From: Leadbetterella byssophila_A
GTDB taxonomy: Bacteria > Bacteroidota > Bacteroidia > Cytophagales > Spirosomataceae
Assembly: GCA_040394735.1 (NCBI GenBank)
Contig: JBEBRR010000017.1
Span: 1-64,000, forward strand
Direction of reading: 5' to 3'
Length of the DNA stretch: 64,000 nt
Shown here piece after piece: positions 17,112 to 26,425 of the stretch. The position numbers were made by a program, and so were the translations under genes. Positions within the stretch are counted from its first letter, which is position 1. Every line of letters begins with the position of its first letter. The notes beneath the pieces are model-generated. The model was given only the letters and a program-made list of their open reading frames with translations, was not told the DNA's origin and searched no databases.

Positions 17112-17954
17112 TCATACAGCAGCAGTGCTCATCAATACCAGCAGATCTGTTAGAATATCCTGAGACTTCATTATCCCGTTATCCGCAAAATAAGAGCCTT
17201 CTTCAATGCGCTTTTTCATAAGGAGATCATTGGCCCCCTCATTATAGCGATCGTTCTCTTTGTGATAAATATGGTATTGCACCCCTGACATTTTTAAGCG
17301 TCTCAGGAAGCAGCCTTTTGACAACAGGCGGACGATCAGGTCAGAATCTTCCCGGCCCCAACCTACAAAACTTTCATCATACCCGTTAATGGACAGCATA
17401 TCTTCCAGCCAGAAGGCCATATTACAGCCTTTTGCATAATATTTATTCTTTCCGGAAGTCCGGTAATACGACAACAGCGGAGTTAAAAAGGGAATTCTCC
17501 TCGAATTGAGATAATTGTTTGAGTTCCGGTCCAGTTCTTTTTTAGACGGGAGCCTGCTTTGGGTCAGCAGGGTATGTGTATAGGCTTCGCTAAGAGCCGA
17601 TCTGCTGCCCACCACTACTGAATTCTTACGGGCAAAACGGATATGGTCTTCGATGAAGTGCGGCTCCATGATAATGTCTCCGTCGATCTGTATGATGTAG
17701 TCCGACTCGCATTGAGCAATGGCCTTATTCCTGATTTTGGAGAGCTGAAAGCCGTTATCCTCATGCCAGATATGTTTAACGGGCACCCCAAACGAGGCCT
17801 GAAACCTGCTGATCAGCTTCCCTGTATCCTCCCGGGAGCCGTCATCTGCAATAAGTACTTCGTCAGGATAAACCGTCTGGGCAACCAGACTATCCAAACA
17901 CAATTTTAAGGCCTCCGGCCAATTGTATGTAGATATTAGCAGTGCCGTTTTCAT
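17112..17954 (-). CDS. GT2 family glycosyltransferase with GT7-like C-terminal domain
   Basis: I start the gene at the ATG at 17954 (MKTALLISTYNWPEAL, 280 residues), because an upstream extension is poor sequence with no family match. The N-terminal GT-A domain has STYNWPEAL, VLIADDGSRE and the metal-binding QIDGD. The C-terminal part has GCNMAFW and ESFVGWGREDSDLIVRLL, the galactosyltransferase (GT7-type) segment found in chondroitin-polymerase-like GT2 enzymes. It probably adds hexoses or hexosamines to a surface polysaccharide. Confidence 0.88.
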   Translation of the reverse strand: MKTALLISTYNWPEALKLCLDSLVAQTVYPDEVLIADDGSREDTGKLISRFQASFGVPVKHIWHEDNGFQLSKIRNKAIAQCESDYIIQIDGDIIMEPHFIEDHIRFARKNSVVVGSRSALSEAYTHTLLTQSRLPSKKELDRNSNNYLNSRRIPFLTPLLSYYRTSGKNKYYAKGCNMAFWLEDMLSINGYDESFVGWGREDSDLIVRLLSKGCFLRRLKMSGVQYHIYHKENDRYNEGANDLLMKKRIEEGSYFADNGIMKSQDILTDLLVLMSTAAV

Positions 17955-18180
17955 CGTTCTAATTGTTTTTATTTGTAAAGTTATACACAGCCTGACCATA
18001 TTCAGAAAGGTGAACCTTAAAAAAAGCTTAAAAAATTATTTAACGGCAAACTTTTTTCAGTCCCCCCTGAAAATACTCCTAATTTGCCGTCCAAACTTCA
18101 ACTTTATTAAAAACACGCTGCGTTTAAGCAGTTTCTCCGTTTTAGCTGTTATCTTTAACTTTATTAAATTATCTGACCTT

Positions 18181-19524
18181 ATGATTAAAAAAATGGTGGT
18201 GCTGGCTCTTTTGGTCAGCACGCAGGGCATGGCCCAGGAGTGGAAATCGCTTTTTAACGGAAAAGATCTTACCGGCTGGAAGCAACTGGGTGGTAAAGCG
18301 GTCTATAAAGTAGAAGACGGAGCCATTGTGGGCTATACAGTTAATAATACACCCAATTCATTCCTGGTGACGGAAGAAGAGTACGGTGATTTTGTATTTG
18401 AAACAGATATTTTCCTTTCCGATCCTATGAACTCCGGCATTCAGTTCCGGAGCCTCTCCAAACCTGACTACCAGAATGGCCGCGTGCACGGATACCAGAT
18501 GGAGATCGATCCGTCTGACAGAGGTTGGTCGGGAGGAATTTACGATGAAGCCCGGCGCGACTGGCTGACCTTCCCCGAGCTTAATCCCCAGGTTAAAACC
18601 GCCTTCAAAATGGGCGAATGGAATAAATACCGGATTGAAGCCGTAGGCAACCATATCCGCACCTTCATTAACGGAATTCCCGTTTCTTACCTGATCGATG
18701 ACGTAACACCGAAAGGGTTTATTGCCCTTCAGGTGCACAGTATCTATGACCAAATGAAACCGGGAATGAAGATCAAATGGAAGAATATCCGGATCAACAC
18801 CCGTAATCCCCGCCTGACCCCTTCGGATGACACCCCGGTGGTCAACCTGCTGACCAACAACCTGTCAGACCAGGAAAAGCACCAGGGCTACCAGCTTCTT
18901 TTCAACGGGAAAGACCTGAGCGGATGGCGGAATGTATACAGCAATGACCGGCCCGGAAAACGCTGGAGCGTAAAAGACGGCATACTGAGTATCAGCCCTT
19001 CTGACGGGTCAGAAACCGGCAATGACATCGTTACGGATAAAAAATACAAAGCGTTTGAGCTTGTTTTTAATTTCAGGCTCAGTGAAGGAGCTAACTCCGG
19101 TGTGAAGTATTTTGTAGATGAAAAGTATGATTCAGGCGGAAAATCGGGCATTGGGCTGGAATACCAGATCCTGGATGATGAAAAGCACCCGGATGCCAAA
19201 GCAGGTGCCGTGGGTAACCGCACACTCGCCAGCCTGTATGACCTGATCCCTTCCGATAAGCTTGCCCCCCGTTTCTTCGGAAAGAAAACCGACTGGAAAG
19301 CAGGAAGAGTCATTGTATTTCCGGACAACCGCGTTCAACACTGGCTGAACGGGTTTAAAGTGCTGGAATACAAGCGTAATGACAATATCTTCAAGGCCCT
19401 GGTAGCGCGAAGTAAATACAAGGACTTCGAAGATTTCGGAACCGCCGAAGAGGGGCCGATCCTTCTGCAGGACCACGGTGACCTGGTAGAGTATAAGAAT
19501 ATCAAGATCAGGGAGCTGAAATAA
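18181..19524 (+). CDS. Secreted protein with two DUF1080 (3-keto-glycoside hydrolase-like) domains
   Basis: I choose the ATG at 18181, which yields a clean signal peptide (MIKKMVVLALLVSTQGMAQ) and a 447-residue protein; the in-frame sequence upstream is not convincing. It holds two copies of the DUF1080 concanavalin-like fold: WKSLFNGKDLTGWKQLGG (about 20-205) and YQLLFNGKDLSGWRNVYS (about 235-447). Each has the GIQFR/GVKYF and L-YQI core. Members of the family act on 3-keto-disaccharides and glycosides. The duplication in one chain suggests binding of a larger substrate. It is a single gene. Confidence 0.85.
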   Translation: MIKKMVVLALLVSTQGMAQEWKSLFNGKDLTGWKQLGGKAVYKVEDGAIVGYTVNNTPNSFLVTEEEYGDFVFETDIFLSDPMNSGIQFRSLSKPDYQNGRVHGYQMEIDPSDRGWSGGIYDEARRDWLTFPELNPQVKTAFKMGEWNKYRIEAVGNHIRTFINGIPVSYLIDDVTPKGFIALQVHSIYDQMKPGMKIKWKNIRINTRNPRLTPSDDTPVVNLLTNNLSDQEKHQGYQLLFNGKDLSGWRNVYSNDRPGKRWSVKDGILSISPSDGSETGNDIVTDKKYKAFELVFNFRLSEGANSGVKYFVDEKYDSGGKSGIGLEYQILDDEKHPDAKAGAVGNRTLASLYDLIPSDKLAPRFFGKKTDWKAGRVIVFPDNRVQHWLNGFKVLEYKRNDNIFKALVARSKYKDFEDFGTAEEGPILLQDHGDLVEYKNIKIRELK

Positions 19525-19540
19525 GTTTGGAACCCGGCTT

Positions 19541-19597
19541 CCGGCTTCGCTCAAACTGACAAATGGCGAAGGTTCCTGTCAGTTTGAGCGAAGCCGG
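19541..19597. repeat. 21-bp perfect inverted repeat
   Basis: Positions 19541-19561 and 19577-19597 are exact reverse complements (21 bp, loop of 15). The arm begins CCGGCTTCGCTCAAACTGAC. It lies between the convergent DUF1080 and ZIP genes and can act as a two-way terminator hairpin. The length and perfect symmetry suggest a dispersed palindromic element. No transposase is nearby. Confidence 0.85.
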
Positions 19598-19603
19598 GCA
19601 ACC

Positions 19604-20419
19604 TTACCCTAATGCCACATCCAGAAACATCATCACGGAAAATCCCAGCATGGTTCCCACTGTGGAAAGGTCTGTTTCATCCCCGTTCTGGGATTCAGGG
19701 ATCAACTCTTCTACCACCACAAATATCATAGCCCCTGCCGCAAAGGAAAGCGCATAAGGCAACAGCGGAGAAATGTAAATCACCAGGAGGGCTCCTAAAA
19801 CCCCGGCTATGGGTTCTACCATACCGCTGGCCTGGCCGTATTTGAATGCCCGCCAGCGCGAAAAACCCTCTCTCCGTAAAGGAATAGACACGGCCGCCCC
19901 CTCCGGGAAATTTTGTATCCCTATACCCAGCGCCAGCACCAGGGCTGTGGTGAGCACTTCTGCCGACGGGTTCTGAAACAGGGCCCCGAAGGCCACTCCC
20001 ACGGCCAACCCCTCCGGAATATTATGCAGGGTGATGGCCAGCACCAGCAGAACGCTGCGGTGCCACGAGGTTTTGATCCCCTCGGCTTCTTCGGTTTTCT
20101 TGCTGAAATGAACGTGAGGCAGAAACTTGTCCATAAGAAAAAGGAAAAGCCCGCCCGACAGAAAACCTACCAGCGCAGGCAGCCAACCCGGCTTATTTTG
20201 CTGTTCTGCAATTTCAATGCTGGGCGAAAGCAAAGACCAGAAGCTGGCGGCGATCATGACCCCGGCGGCAAAACCCAGCATCAGGTTCAGCGCTCTTTTG
20301 TCAATGGTCTTAAAAAAGAAGACCAGCGCAGCACCCAGGGCCGTTACCGCCCAGGTGAACAGGGTAGCCAGCAATGCCAGCGTTACAGGGCTTATTTGAA
20401 GCAGATCATCAAGAGTCAT
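19604..20419 (-). CDS. ZIP family metal transporter
   Basis: A 271-residue inner-membrane transporter of the ZIP/GufA-ZupT class, importing zinc or other divalent metals. About eight TM helices are visible. The metal-site motifs are LHNIPEGLAVGVAFG in helix IV and GIGIQNFPEGAAVSIPL in helix V. A charged cytoplasmic loop (HFSKKTEEAEGIKTSWHRS) separates helices III and IV. The length matches the GufA-like group. It is a single gene; no metal-regulator site was recognised upstream. Confidence 0.92.
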   Translation of the reverse strand: MTLDDLLQISPVTLALLATLFTWAVTALGAALVFFFKTIDKRALNLMLGFAAGVMIAASFWSLLSPSIEIAEQQNKPGWLPALVGFLSGGLFLFLMDKFLPHVHFSKKTEEAEGIKTSWHRSVLLVLAITLHNIPEGLAVGVAFGALFQNPSAEVLTTALVLALGIGIQNFPEGAAVSIPLRREGFSRWRAFKYGQASGMVEPIAGVLGALLVIYISPLLPYALSFAAGAMIFVVVEELIPESQNGDETDLSTVGTMLGFSVMMFLDVALG

Positions 20420-20510
20420 AATTGTTAGATTATTCTAAGTTTTATGTTTTCACAGCAAAATTATAAATAATTCCCCGTATTGTTATCAATCGGAATTATT
20501 TTTTACCTTC

Positions 20511-21932
20511 TTATTGAAATTCAAACTTTTTGATGAAATAAACCTGTCGTGAAGCTCCTTCAGGCGCAGCAGGGCGCATCTCTGTGGTTCCGTGCGCTAT
20601 AAATGAGTTAATATTCAGATTAAACAGCCGGGCTTCCGTATCTGTCATCCGGAATGCATCGCCCGAGGCAAACAGCTGATGGTATTCGGGTTTCTCTGGG
20701 CCTGCATAGATCAGGCGGTTCCCCAAAGGCAGGAAAGCGTAGAAAGCCTCATCCTTAAAAAGAAATGCAGACTGGGGCTGAAGGCCGTGAAATGCGTCGC
20801 CTTCCAGCTTATACAACCGGTCATGTGTTACATTTCCTTCGGTATCCAGCTCCGCTAACAAAACACGCCAGATTTTGTGCTCGGTGAAAGGAATGATTTT
20901 CCCGGTGGGATCAGCAAATTCCGGTTGTGGCAAAGTGCGGCCGGGCGACTGCAGATTGTAAAATTCGGTAGCCAGCAAAAATCCGTTCAGGCCGGTGACC
21001 GGCACATGGAATATGGCCCGCTGCCTGACGGCGGCTGATTTTCCCCGTTCCTTTCTCAGCTGGAGCCTTCGCCTTTTCTTGTCCGAAAGAGAGGCCTTAT
21101 AACCGGGCAGGCTGGCTATGCCGTGATACCGTATTCCGGCAGGAAGGTCCAGAGAGACTGTAAAGAGTCCTTCAGCCATATCGAGGCAGGCTGAATTGTA
21201 ACTTCCCATTACAAACGGTTCGCCGTCAGTACCGAACCTGACGTCTATTTGACGTATCCGGTGCTTCCTGTCGCCCAGGCTGCGGCGAAAAAGAAACTTC
21301 CCGTTCTCATCGTAGGTAGCCACCTGCATCTGGCAATTTTGCCGGAGAGAGGAAAAAACATACAGCTCATCCCGGTAAGGATTGATAAAAATGCCCTTCA
21401 GCTCGTTGTTTCTGTTATATATATCAGGAAGTACCCGGGCGGTCTTATCGGTGAGATTGTGCATCTCTACCACGGGTTTGAGGTTATAGATCCCGGAAAT
21501 GAGAGGCCTGCCGTTAAATACCGTAAACCCGATATTCTCCAGCTGAGTAATGGTTTCAAAATCGGAAGCGCCGGTAGTTTCATTCTCCAGGTCAAACTGC
21601 AGCAGGTGCATTTTCTTTCCCTCTCTCTCTTTTGCCAGGTAATACAGGGTCTGTCCGCTGACAACAAAAGATACAGGTAGATAAAACCGGGGCACGGGTG
21701 CGCTGCCGGCCCAGATGAGCTCCAGCCGGCTGTTATATTTCAGCACCGCCACGCGCTGTTCACGCTTGAGAAAGTCTTCCTGGAAATTGACAAGCACAAT
21801 GTCTTCATTGACCGGAATTACCTCGATATCTTCGTTGATTCCTTCAGGGAGTACAATGCTTACTTCCGCCACTTCCCTGAGCTGGGCCGTTGCCGTATAG
21901 GAAAGAAACAGGAAAAAAATAAAGCGTTTCAT
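20511..21932 (-). CDS. Secreted protein of unknown function
   Basis: A 473-residue protein with a signal peptide (about 1-16, ends TATAQ) and no motif I recognise. It has many short beta strands with occasional propeller-like units (LYYLAKEREGKKMHLLQFDL, NELKGIFINPYRDELYVFSSL), so a beta-propeller-like fold is possible. A basic patch (KRRRLQLRKERGK) sits near residue 290. Its start codon overlaps the stop of the metallophosphoesterase gene (ATGA, 21929-21932), so translation is probably coupled in the pyrB operon. Confidence 0.6.
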   Translation of the reverse strand: MKRFIFFLFLSYTATAQLREVAEVSIVLPEGINEDIEVIPVNEDIVLVNFQEDFLKREQRVAVLKYNSRLELIWAGSAPVPRFYLPVSFVVSGQTLYYLAKEREGKKMHLLQFDLENETTGASDFETITQLENIGFTVFNGRPLISGIYNLKPVVEMHNLTDKTARVLPDIYNRNNELKGIFINPYRDELYVFSSLRQNCQMQVATYDENGKFLFRRSLGDRKHRIRQIDVRFGTDGEPFVMGSYNSACLDMAEGLFTVSLDLPAGIRYHGIASLPGYKASLSDKKRRRLQLRKERGKSAAVRQRAIFHVPVTGLNGFLLATEFYNLQSPGRTLPQPEFADPTGKIIPFTEHKIWRVLLAELDTEGNVTHDRLYKLEGDAFHGLQPQSAFLFKDEAFYAFLPLGNRLIYAGPEKPEYHQLFASGDAFRMTDTEARLFNLNINSFIAHGTTEMRPAAPEGASRQVYFIKKFEFQ

Positions 21933-22417
21933 CGCCTGCCGAGTTCTATTGCCTCCAAATGGGAGATCCTGCCTTCCGAAAGTTCCATCCGCATGAGGGT
22001 CCTTACGGCATGAAAGCCGTGGTGTCCTGCTGCGCCGGGGTTAATATAAACCAGGCCTTCTCCCTTTAACACACGTAAAATATGGGAATGACCGCAAATA
22101 AACAAGTCCGGCCGGTGGATTCTAATCAAATTCTTAACCCGCGCTGGAAATTTACCGGGTAAACCGCCTATATGCGTCAGTAATATCTTCAGACCTTCTC
22201 TTTCAAGGAAGAGATTTTCGGGCAGCTCGTACCTCAGATTCCCGCCGTCAATATTCCCGTACACTCCCCATGTTGGCCTGAAAGCCCTGAGATCTCGGAG
22301 AATAGCCTCATCACCCACATCGCCGATATGCCAGATTTCGTCGCAGGTTTCAAAATGGGTAAATACGGCAGGGTCCAGATAGGAATGGGTATCTGAAATA
22401 AGCCCTATCCTAAGCAT
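21929..22417 (-). CDS. YfcE/MJ0936-type metallophosphoesterase
   Basis: A 162-residue small calcineurin-like phosphodiesterase. All metal motifs are present in order: ISDTHSY (DxH), IWHIGDVGD, VYGNID, LLTHIGG and FICGHSH. The size fits the YfcE/MJ0936 single-domain group, which cleaves phosphodiester bonds in vitro but mostly lacks known physiological substrates. It overlaps the upstream nuoC by 8 bases and the downstream gene by 4, so it lies inside a tight operon. Confidence 0.92.
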   Translation of the reverse strand: MLRIGLISDTHSYLDPAVFTHFETCDEIWHIGDVGDEAILRDLRAFRPTWGVYGNIDGGNLRYELPENLFLEREGLKILLTHIGGLPGKFPARVKNLIRIHRPDLFICGHSHILRVLKGEGLVYINPGAAGHHGFHAVRTLMRMELSEGRISHLEAIELGRR

Positions 22418-22904
22418 CGTACTTTACTTTGATTCCGTGATATGTTTCCTGTTCGGTATAGTCTTTCCGTAATGGGTGTCCCTCCCAGTCGGCCGGCAGC
22501 AGTATCCGCCTCAGATCCGGATGGCCCCGGAATGTCAGTCCGAAAAGGTCAAAAATTTCCCGTTCATGCCAGTCGGCCGTACGCCACAGCGATGCCAGGC
22601 TGGGCACCTGCCCTCCTTCACGGGCCGCTGTAAGCTTCAGGATTACCGAGTGCTCCAGCACGATAGAAGAAATGTGATACAGCAGATCCATGCTGCCTTT
22701 TTCAGGCCCGTTATCCACACAGGTAATGCAGTTCAGAAAATCAAAGTAGAATCCCGGCGTACGCGACAGGTAAAGACAGATGCCCGGAAGATCTTCCGCC
22801 CGGATACTGATATAGGGTTGCAGGACATCCGTAATGCACCTTACCTCAAGCCCCAGCTCTTTCTCCAGCACTTCTGCTATATATTCTGTCTTTGAGAAAT
22901 CCAT
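22410..22904 (-). CDS. nuoC: Solitary NADH-quinone oxidoreductase subunit C (NuoC)
   Basis: The 30-kDa subunit of respiratory complex I. The diagnostic stretch is intact: ADWHEREIFDLFGLTFRGHP followed by DLRRILLPADWEGHPLRKDY. From the ATG at 22904 the product is 164 residues, normal for NuoC; a GTG at 22946 would add 14 residues and abut the pyrB stop. What is odd is the setting: pyrB is upstream and a metallophosphoesterase downstream, with no other nuo gene in the window. It may be displaced from a nuo operon elsewhere or be a second copy. Confidence 0.9.
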   Translation of the reverse strand: MDFSKTEYIAEVLEKELGLEVRCITDVLQPYISIRAEDLPGICLYLSRTPGFYFDFLNCITCVDNGPEKGSMDLLYHISSIVLEHSVILKLTAAREGGQVPSLASLWRTADWHEREIFDLFGLTFRGHPDLRRILLPADWEGHPLRKDYTEQETYHGIKVKYDA

Positions 22905-22945
22905 CTTTATATGACTTATTGCCTTAGGATTAACAAAACCCTGCA

Positions 22946-23872
22946 CTAATTTTTCTGCGCCAGCAGGTACATCACGGCCATTCTAACAGCTACACCGTTC
23001 TCCACCTGGTCCAGTATGATGGAATGCGGGGAATCCGCTGCGTCCGAGCTTAGTTCCACTCCCCGGTTGATAGGTCCGGGATGCATCACAACAATCTCTT
23101 TATCCAGTTCATCAAGCATCTTGCGGGTAATGCCGTAATAGAGGGAATACTCTCTCAGTGAAGGGAAAAATTTCAGCTGCTGCCGTTCCAGCTGAATCCG
23201 CAGAACATTGGCTACATCACACCACTGCAACGCCTCCCGTACCGTTCCGAACTGCTTCACTCCCAAAGTATGAAGGTATTTGGGAACAAGGGTAGGCGGC
23301 CCGCACACGGCAATGTCTGCTCCCAGCTTCTGCAGGCAGAAAATATTGGACAGCGCCACCCTGGAGTGCAGGATATCACCGATAATAGCTATCTTTTTTC
23401 CCTCCAGCGAGCCCAGCTTTTCCGTCATCGAAAAAGCATCCAGCAATGCCTGCGTAGGATGCTCATGGGTGCCGTCACCTGCATTAACAATGTTTGCTTT
23501 GATCTTGTCGGAAAGAAAATGCGGCGCACCGGGGCTGCTGTGGCGCATAACCACCATATCCACCTTCATGGCCAGGATATTATTGACGGTATCCAGGAGG
23601 GTCTCCCCTTTTTTTACCGAACTGCCCGAAGAAGTAAAATTAATGGTATCCGCTGACAGGCGTTTCTCGGCCAGTTCAAAAGATAAGCGGGTACGGGTGG
23701 AATTTTCAAAAAACAGGTTGGCTATGGTAATATCTCTCAATGAAGGTACCTTTTTGATCGGCCGGTTAATCACCTCTTTAAATGTGTTGGCCGTTTCAAG
23801 GATCAGGTGAATATCATTCTGGGTAATGTTTTTAATGCCCAGCAAATGTCTTGTACTAATGGACTGCTGCAT
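22946..23872 (-). CDS. pyrB: Aspartate carbamoyltransferase catalytic subunit
   Basis: Catalyses carbamoyl phosphate plus aspartate to N-carbamoylaspartate, the committed step of pyrimidine synthesis. The 308-residue product has the carbamoyl-phosphate motif FFENSTRTRLSFE (about 53-65), SSVKKGETLLDT, HPTQALLDA, IIGDILHSRVALSN and HPGPINRGVEL. No pyrI regulatory gene is seen. It heads an operon with nuoC, a metallophosphoesterase and an unknown secreted protein, and has a promoter at 23890-23921. Confidence 0.96.
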   Translation of the reverse strand: MQQSISTRHLLGIKNITQNDIHLILETANTFKEVINRPIKKVPSLRDITIANLFFENSTRTRLSFELAEKRLSADTINFTSSGSSVKKGETLLDTVNNILAMKVDMVVMRHSSPGAPHFLSDKIKANIVNAGDGTHEHPTQALLDAFSMTEKLGSLEGKKIAIIGDILHSRVALSNIFCLQKLGADIAVCGPPTLVPKYLHTLGVKQFGTVREALQWCDVANVLRIQLERQQLKFFPSLREYSLYYGITRKMLDELDKEIVVMHPGPINRGVELSSDAADSPHSIILDQVENGVAVRMAVMYLLAQKN

Positions 23873-23889
23873 CGAGAAGAATAATTTGA

Positions 23890-23921
23890 CAAATTTAGCA
23901 AAAAAATAGCAGCCTCACCAA
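23890..23921 (-). promoter_or_regulatory. Promoter of the pyrB operon
   Basis: On the minus strand TTTTG (TTG at 23921-23919) is followed after 21 bases by TAAATTTG at 23897-23890, a perfect TAnnTTTG box. The -7 box ends 17 bases before the pyrB ATG, giving a very short leader. Confidence 0.6.
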
Positions 23922-23943
23922 AAACACGGCATCAAAAAACCGG

Positions 23944-25161
23944 TCAGTAGAGCACTTCCAGGTAATGGATTCCCGCCGGCACCAGGATGCTGCCGGGCTG
24001 TTTCTCCGGTTTTCCGCCTGAAAACCGGTAAAAAGAAATATTTCCCATAGGCTTCCCGAAGGTTCTGGACTGGAAACAGCCCACACTGAAATTTTTCCCT
24101 CCCTTATCAAACCGGACAGGCGTAGGAAGAACACCGTCCAGCGGGAGCTCGGTTCTGGCCTCCAGGTTATCACTTTTAAAAGAAAGAACGGAAACAGAGG
24201 CATTCTCCTGATCTGCCCGGCCCCGGTTACTGACAAACAGGTGATCGCCGGAAGGATTCAGTGTTATATGCAGCGGATTGAAGCCCACATCGGTTCTGCT
24301 CAGCAAAACATGCCTGCTTTCCTCTTCCAGGCTGAGCTTGACCAGAAACACCTTCCCCGTAATGCGGTTGGCCGCATCGCCCTGGTCGAGCACGAAAAAA
24401 CTTTTACCGTCTTTCGAAAAGAGGCCGGCCATCGGATTCCCTTCAAACTTGACTATCTCCCCCGTCTGTTCCAGGCGTATAATATTACTTTTATCTTTCA
24501 CCACTTTGATCAGACCCATCTCCTTATCCTCTTTCCGGATAAATACAATATAATCTTTTGAAGGATGCCACACAAGGTCATGAACCGCCCCGCCTTCCAG
24601 GTGCAGCACCTGCGGAAGAACCCGGATGGGCTTACCGAAATCATCCAGCTCAAATATCTGGATTTCGTTTCCGGTATTCACCGAGCTTACCGCCAGGTAT
24701 TTATGCGTAGGATCCAACGATAGAGAAGTAGGGTTTTCGGCTACGGGAAACCGGTAGTCCGGTTTAAGACCATGCAGGTCGGATATTTTCATGACGCTTA
24801 CATAACCTCCTCCCGGCAATTCACCGATGCCGGTTTCCTTTGCGCCTTTAGGCAGGGTTCCGCGCGTTTCCAGAACATAAGCAATTTTCCTGTCGGAACG
24901 GAAAGCTGCAATGCGGTGGTTTTCGATGGCTGAATTCGAAATATTCTGTTCCGAAGGCTGGCGTGACTCCCCGTATTTCAGCGGAAAAGTAAAAACACCC
25001 ACCAGGTCTATCCCCGATTTGCTGATCTTCTGAGTTGAATAGCTGTCTGCATTGAAATCACTGTCCTGGAAATAGAAAATCCCTTTTGCATCAAAGTCAG
25101 GAGCCTGAGCAGCTAATTTCGCTGGAAGCAGGAAGAGAACAATAAACCTTCGCCAGTTCAT
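23944..25161 (-). CDS. Secreted beta-propeller protein
   Basis: I take the ATG at 25161, which gives a signal peptide (MNWRRFIVLFLLPAKLAAQ) and 405 residues; the longer in-frame start overlaps the upstream gene. Propeller-type repeats are visible: SLSLDPTHKYLAVSSVNTGN, HDLVWHPSKDYIVFIRKED, GLFSKDGKSFFVLDQGD, HITLNPSGDHLFVSNRGRA. This is the lactonase/YncE-like repeat style, but no catalytic set is identified. It is third in a marR-lipase-propeller operon, 28 bases after the lipase-like gene. Confidence 0.7.
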   Translation of the reverse strand: MNWRRFIVLFLLPAKLAAQAPDFDAKGIFYFQDSDFNADSYSTQKISKSGIDLVGVFTFPLKYGESRQPSEQNISNSAIENHRIAAFRSDRKIAYVLETRGTLPKGAKETGIGELPGGGYVSVMKISDLHGLKPDYRFPVAENPTSLSLDPTHKYLAVSSVNTGNEIQIFELDDFGKPIRVLPQVLHLEGGAVHDLVWHPSKDYIVFIRKEDKEMGLIKVVKDKSNIIRLEQTGEIVKFEGNPMAGLFSKDGKSFFVLDQGDAANRITGKVFLVKLSLEEESRHVLLSRTDVGFNPLHITLNPSGDHLFVSNRGRADQENASVSVLSFKSDNLEARTELPLDGVLPTPVRFDKGGKNFSVGCFQSRTFGKPMGNISFYRFSGGKPEKQPGSILVPAGIHYLEVLY

Positions 25162-25189
25162 AGAATCAAAAATGTGCCTAAATATAGCA

Positions 25190-26425
25190 CTAATTTGAAA
25201 AAACATAATTAAGCAGGTACTGGTAGGTCCTGAAAATAAAATCCGGCACAGAAGATTCATGCGTTCCGCCTTCTATCGTATCAAGCGTTACCTGGGCAGA
25301 ACCCGCTGCCTTCATTCCCTCCAATGCTGTAACGGAATTCACATAGGGGACGTAGCTGTCGGCATTACCATGCACCAGGTGTGTGGCAATATTCGTCTTC
25401 CAGTTAACCAGGTCATTTTTCCGGAAAGCTTCTTCTATTTCTTTTTCTTTGCCTGCCTTATAGCTGGCTATGAAATCAGGATTGAGCAATGAATTAAAGC
25501 TGCCCGGCAGAGCCACTTTGTACCCGTTCTGTTCAATCTGGCTGGCAAAAGGCTCTTTGAAATAATAGCTTGCCGGCCGGTTGAGATTATAAATCCGGTT
25601 ATAGGTCAGCATCACCCAGATATACGAGCGGTTATGATTGATCTCGCCGCCGGTGGGCTCATTCATAAATTTATCGAGCAGGAGCGATTTATTGTAGGCC
25701 CCGGCCCCGCAGGAGGTAGCTTTCAGGTTAAACTCGGACGAATATTTTTCTTCCAGCAGCTTCTGGGCGGCCAGCGTGGCATAGCCTCCGGCCGAATAAC
25801 CGGCCATGACCAGGTTATTATTCCATTTAACTCCTTCCTGTTTAAAATGTTCTCTCACCGCCAGTAAAAAATCAGCCACCGGCACGGCCAGGCCTTCCGC
25901 ATGTTCATACGGGTGGGGTTCATTCCGTGAGTCCCCGTAACCTACATAATCGGGCATACCGGTTAAAAAGCCTGTTGAGGCCATCACCAGGCCCAGCAGG
26001 CTTTCCGTTCCCGCTTTAAAATAGGAAGGGGCATCCGATTCATTAAATAATGTTCCGTGCTGCAGGCTCACCATGGAAGCCCGCTTATCAGAGCCCGACG
26101 GAAGCACCAGCGCCCCTGAGGCCTGGATTTCGCGCCCGTCAGTGGTAGTGGTGGTATACGATACCTTATAGCACTTTACGTCATAGCGCAGAAACAGGCT
26201 GAGTACTTCTGCCGAAGAACCCATCAGTGCAGTGGCCTGCTCCAGAATGTCCGACTTCCTGTATTCACCGGCAAACGTAACACTGACCAGCCGGGGTTCC
26301 GGTTCGGGATCGGCCGTTTTCCGGCAACCATAAAACAGCAGGGTAAACAGGAGAACAGCGTATGGGATGCGAAACCGGGCGCCGTTTCCCTCCTGCTCTC
26401 CGGTAAATAAAATTCTTCTCATCAT
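25190..26425 (-). CDS. Lipoprotein alpha/beta hydrolase (secretory-lipase-like)
   Basis: A 411-residue lipoprotein: hydrophobic signal with lipobox LLFYGC (about residue 33), although the 20-residue charged lead makes a later start possible. The hydrolase domain has SMVSLQHGT, GMPDYVGYGDS, the nucleophile elbow GYSAGGY and a terminal catalytic segment HLVHGNADSYVPYVNS followed by GGTHE. The pattern resembles LIP-type secretory lipases and related esterases. The gene overlaps the upstream marR by 4 bases, so MarR probably controls it. Confidence 0.82.
   Translation of the reverse strand: MMRRILFTGEQEGNGARFRIPYAVLLFTLLFYGCRKTADPEPEPRLVSVTFAGEYRKSDILEQATALMGSSAEVLSLFLRYDVKCYKVSYTTTTTDGREIQASGALVLPSGSDKRASMVSLQHGTLFNESDAPSYFKAGTESLLGLVMASTGFLTGMPDYVGYGDSRNEPHPYEHAEGLAVPVADFLLAVREHFKQEGVKWNNNLVMAGYSAGGYATLAAQKLLEEKYSSEFNLKATSCGAGAYNKSLLLDKFMNEPTGGEINHNRSYIWVMLTYNRIYNLNRPASYYFKEPFASQIEQNGYKVALPGSFNSLLNPDFIASYKAGKEKEIEEAFRKNDLVNWKTNIATHLVHGNADSYVPYVNSVTALEGMKAAGSAQVTLDTIEGGTHESSVPDFIFRTYQYLLNYVFSN

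Noticed and set aside
19541..19597. Terminal inverted repeat of an insertion sequence
   Set aside because: The arms face each other across only 15 bases and there is no transposase or target duplication.
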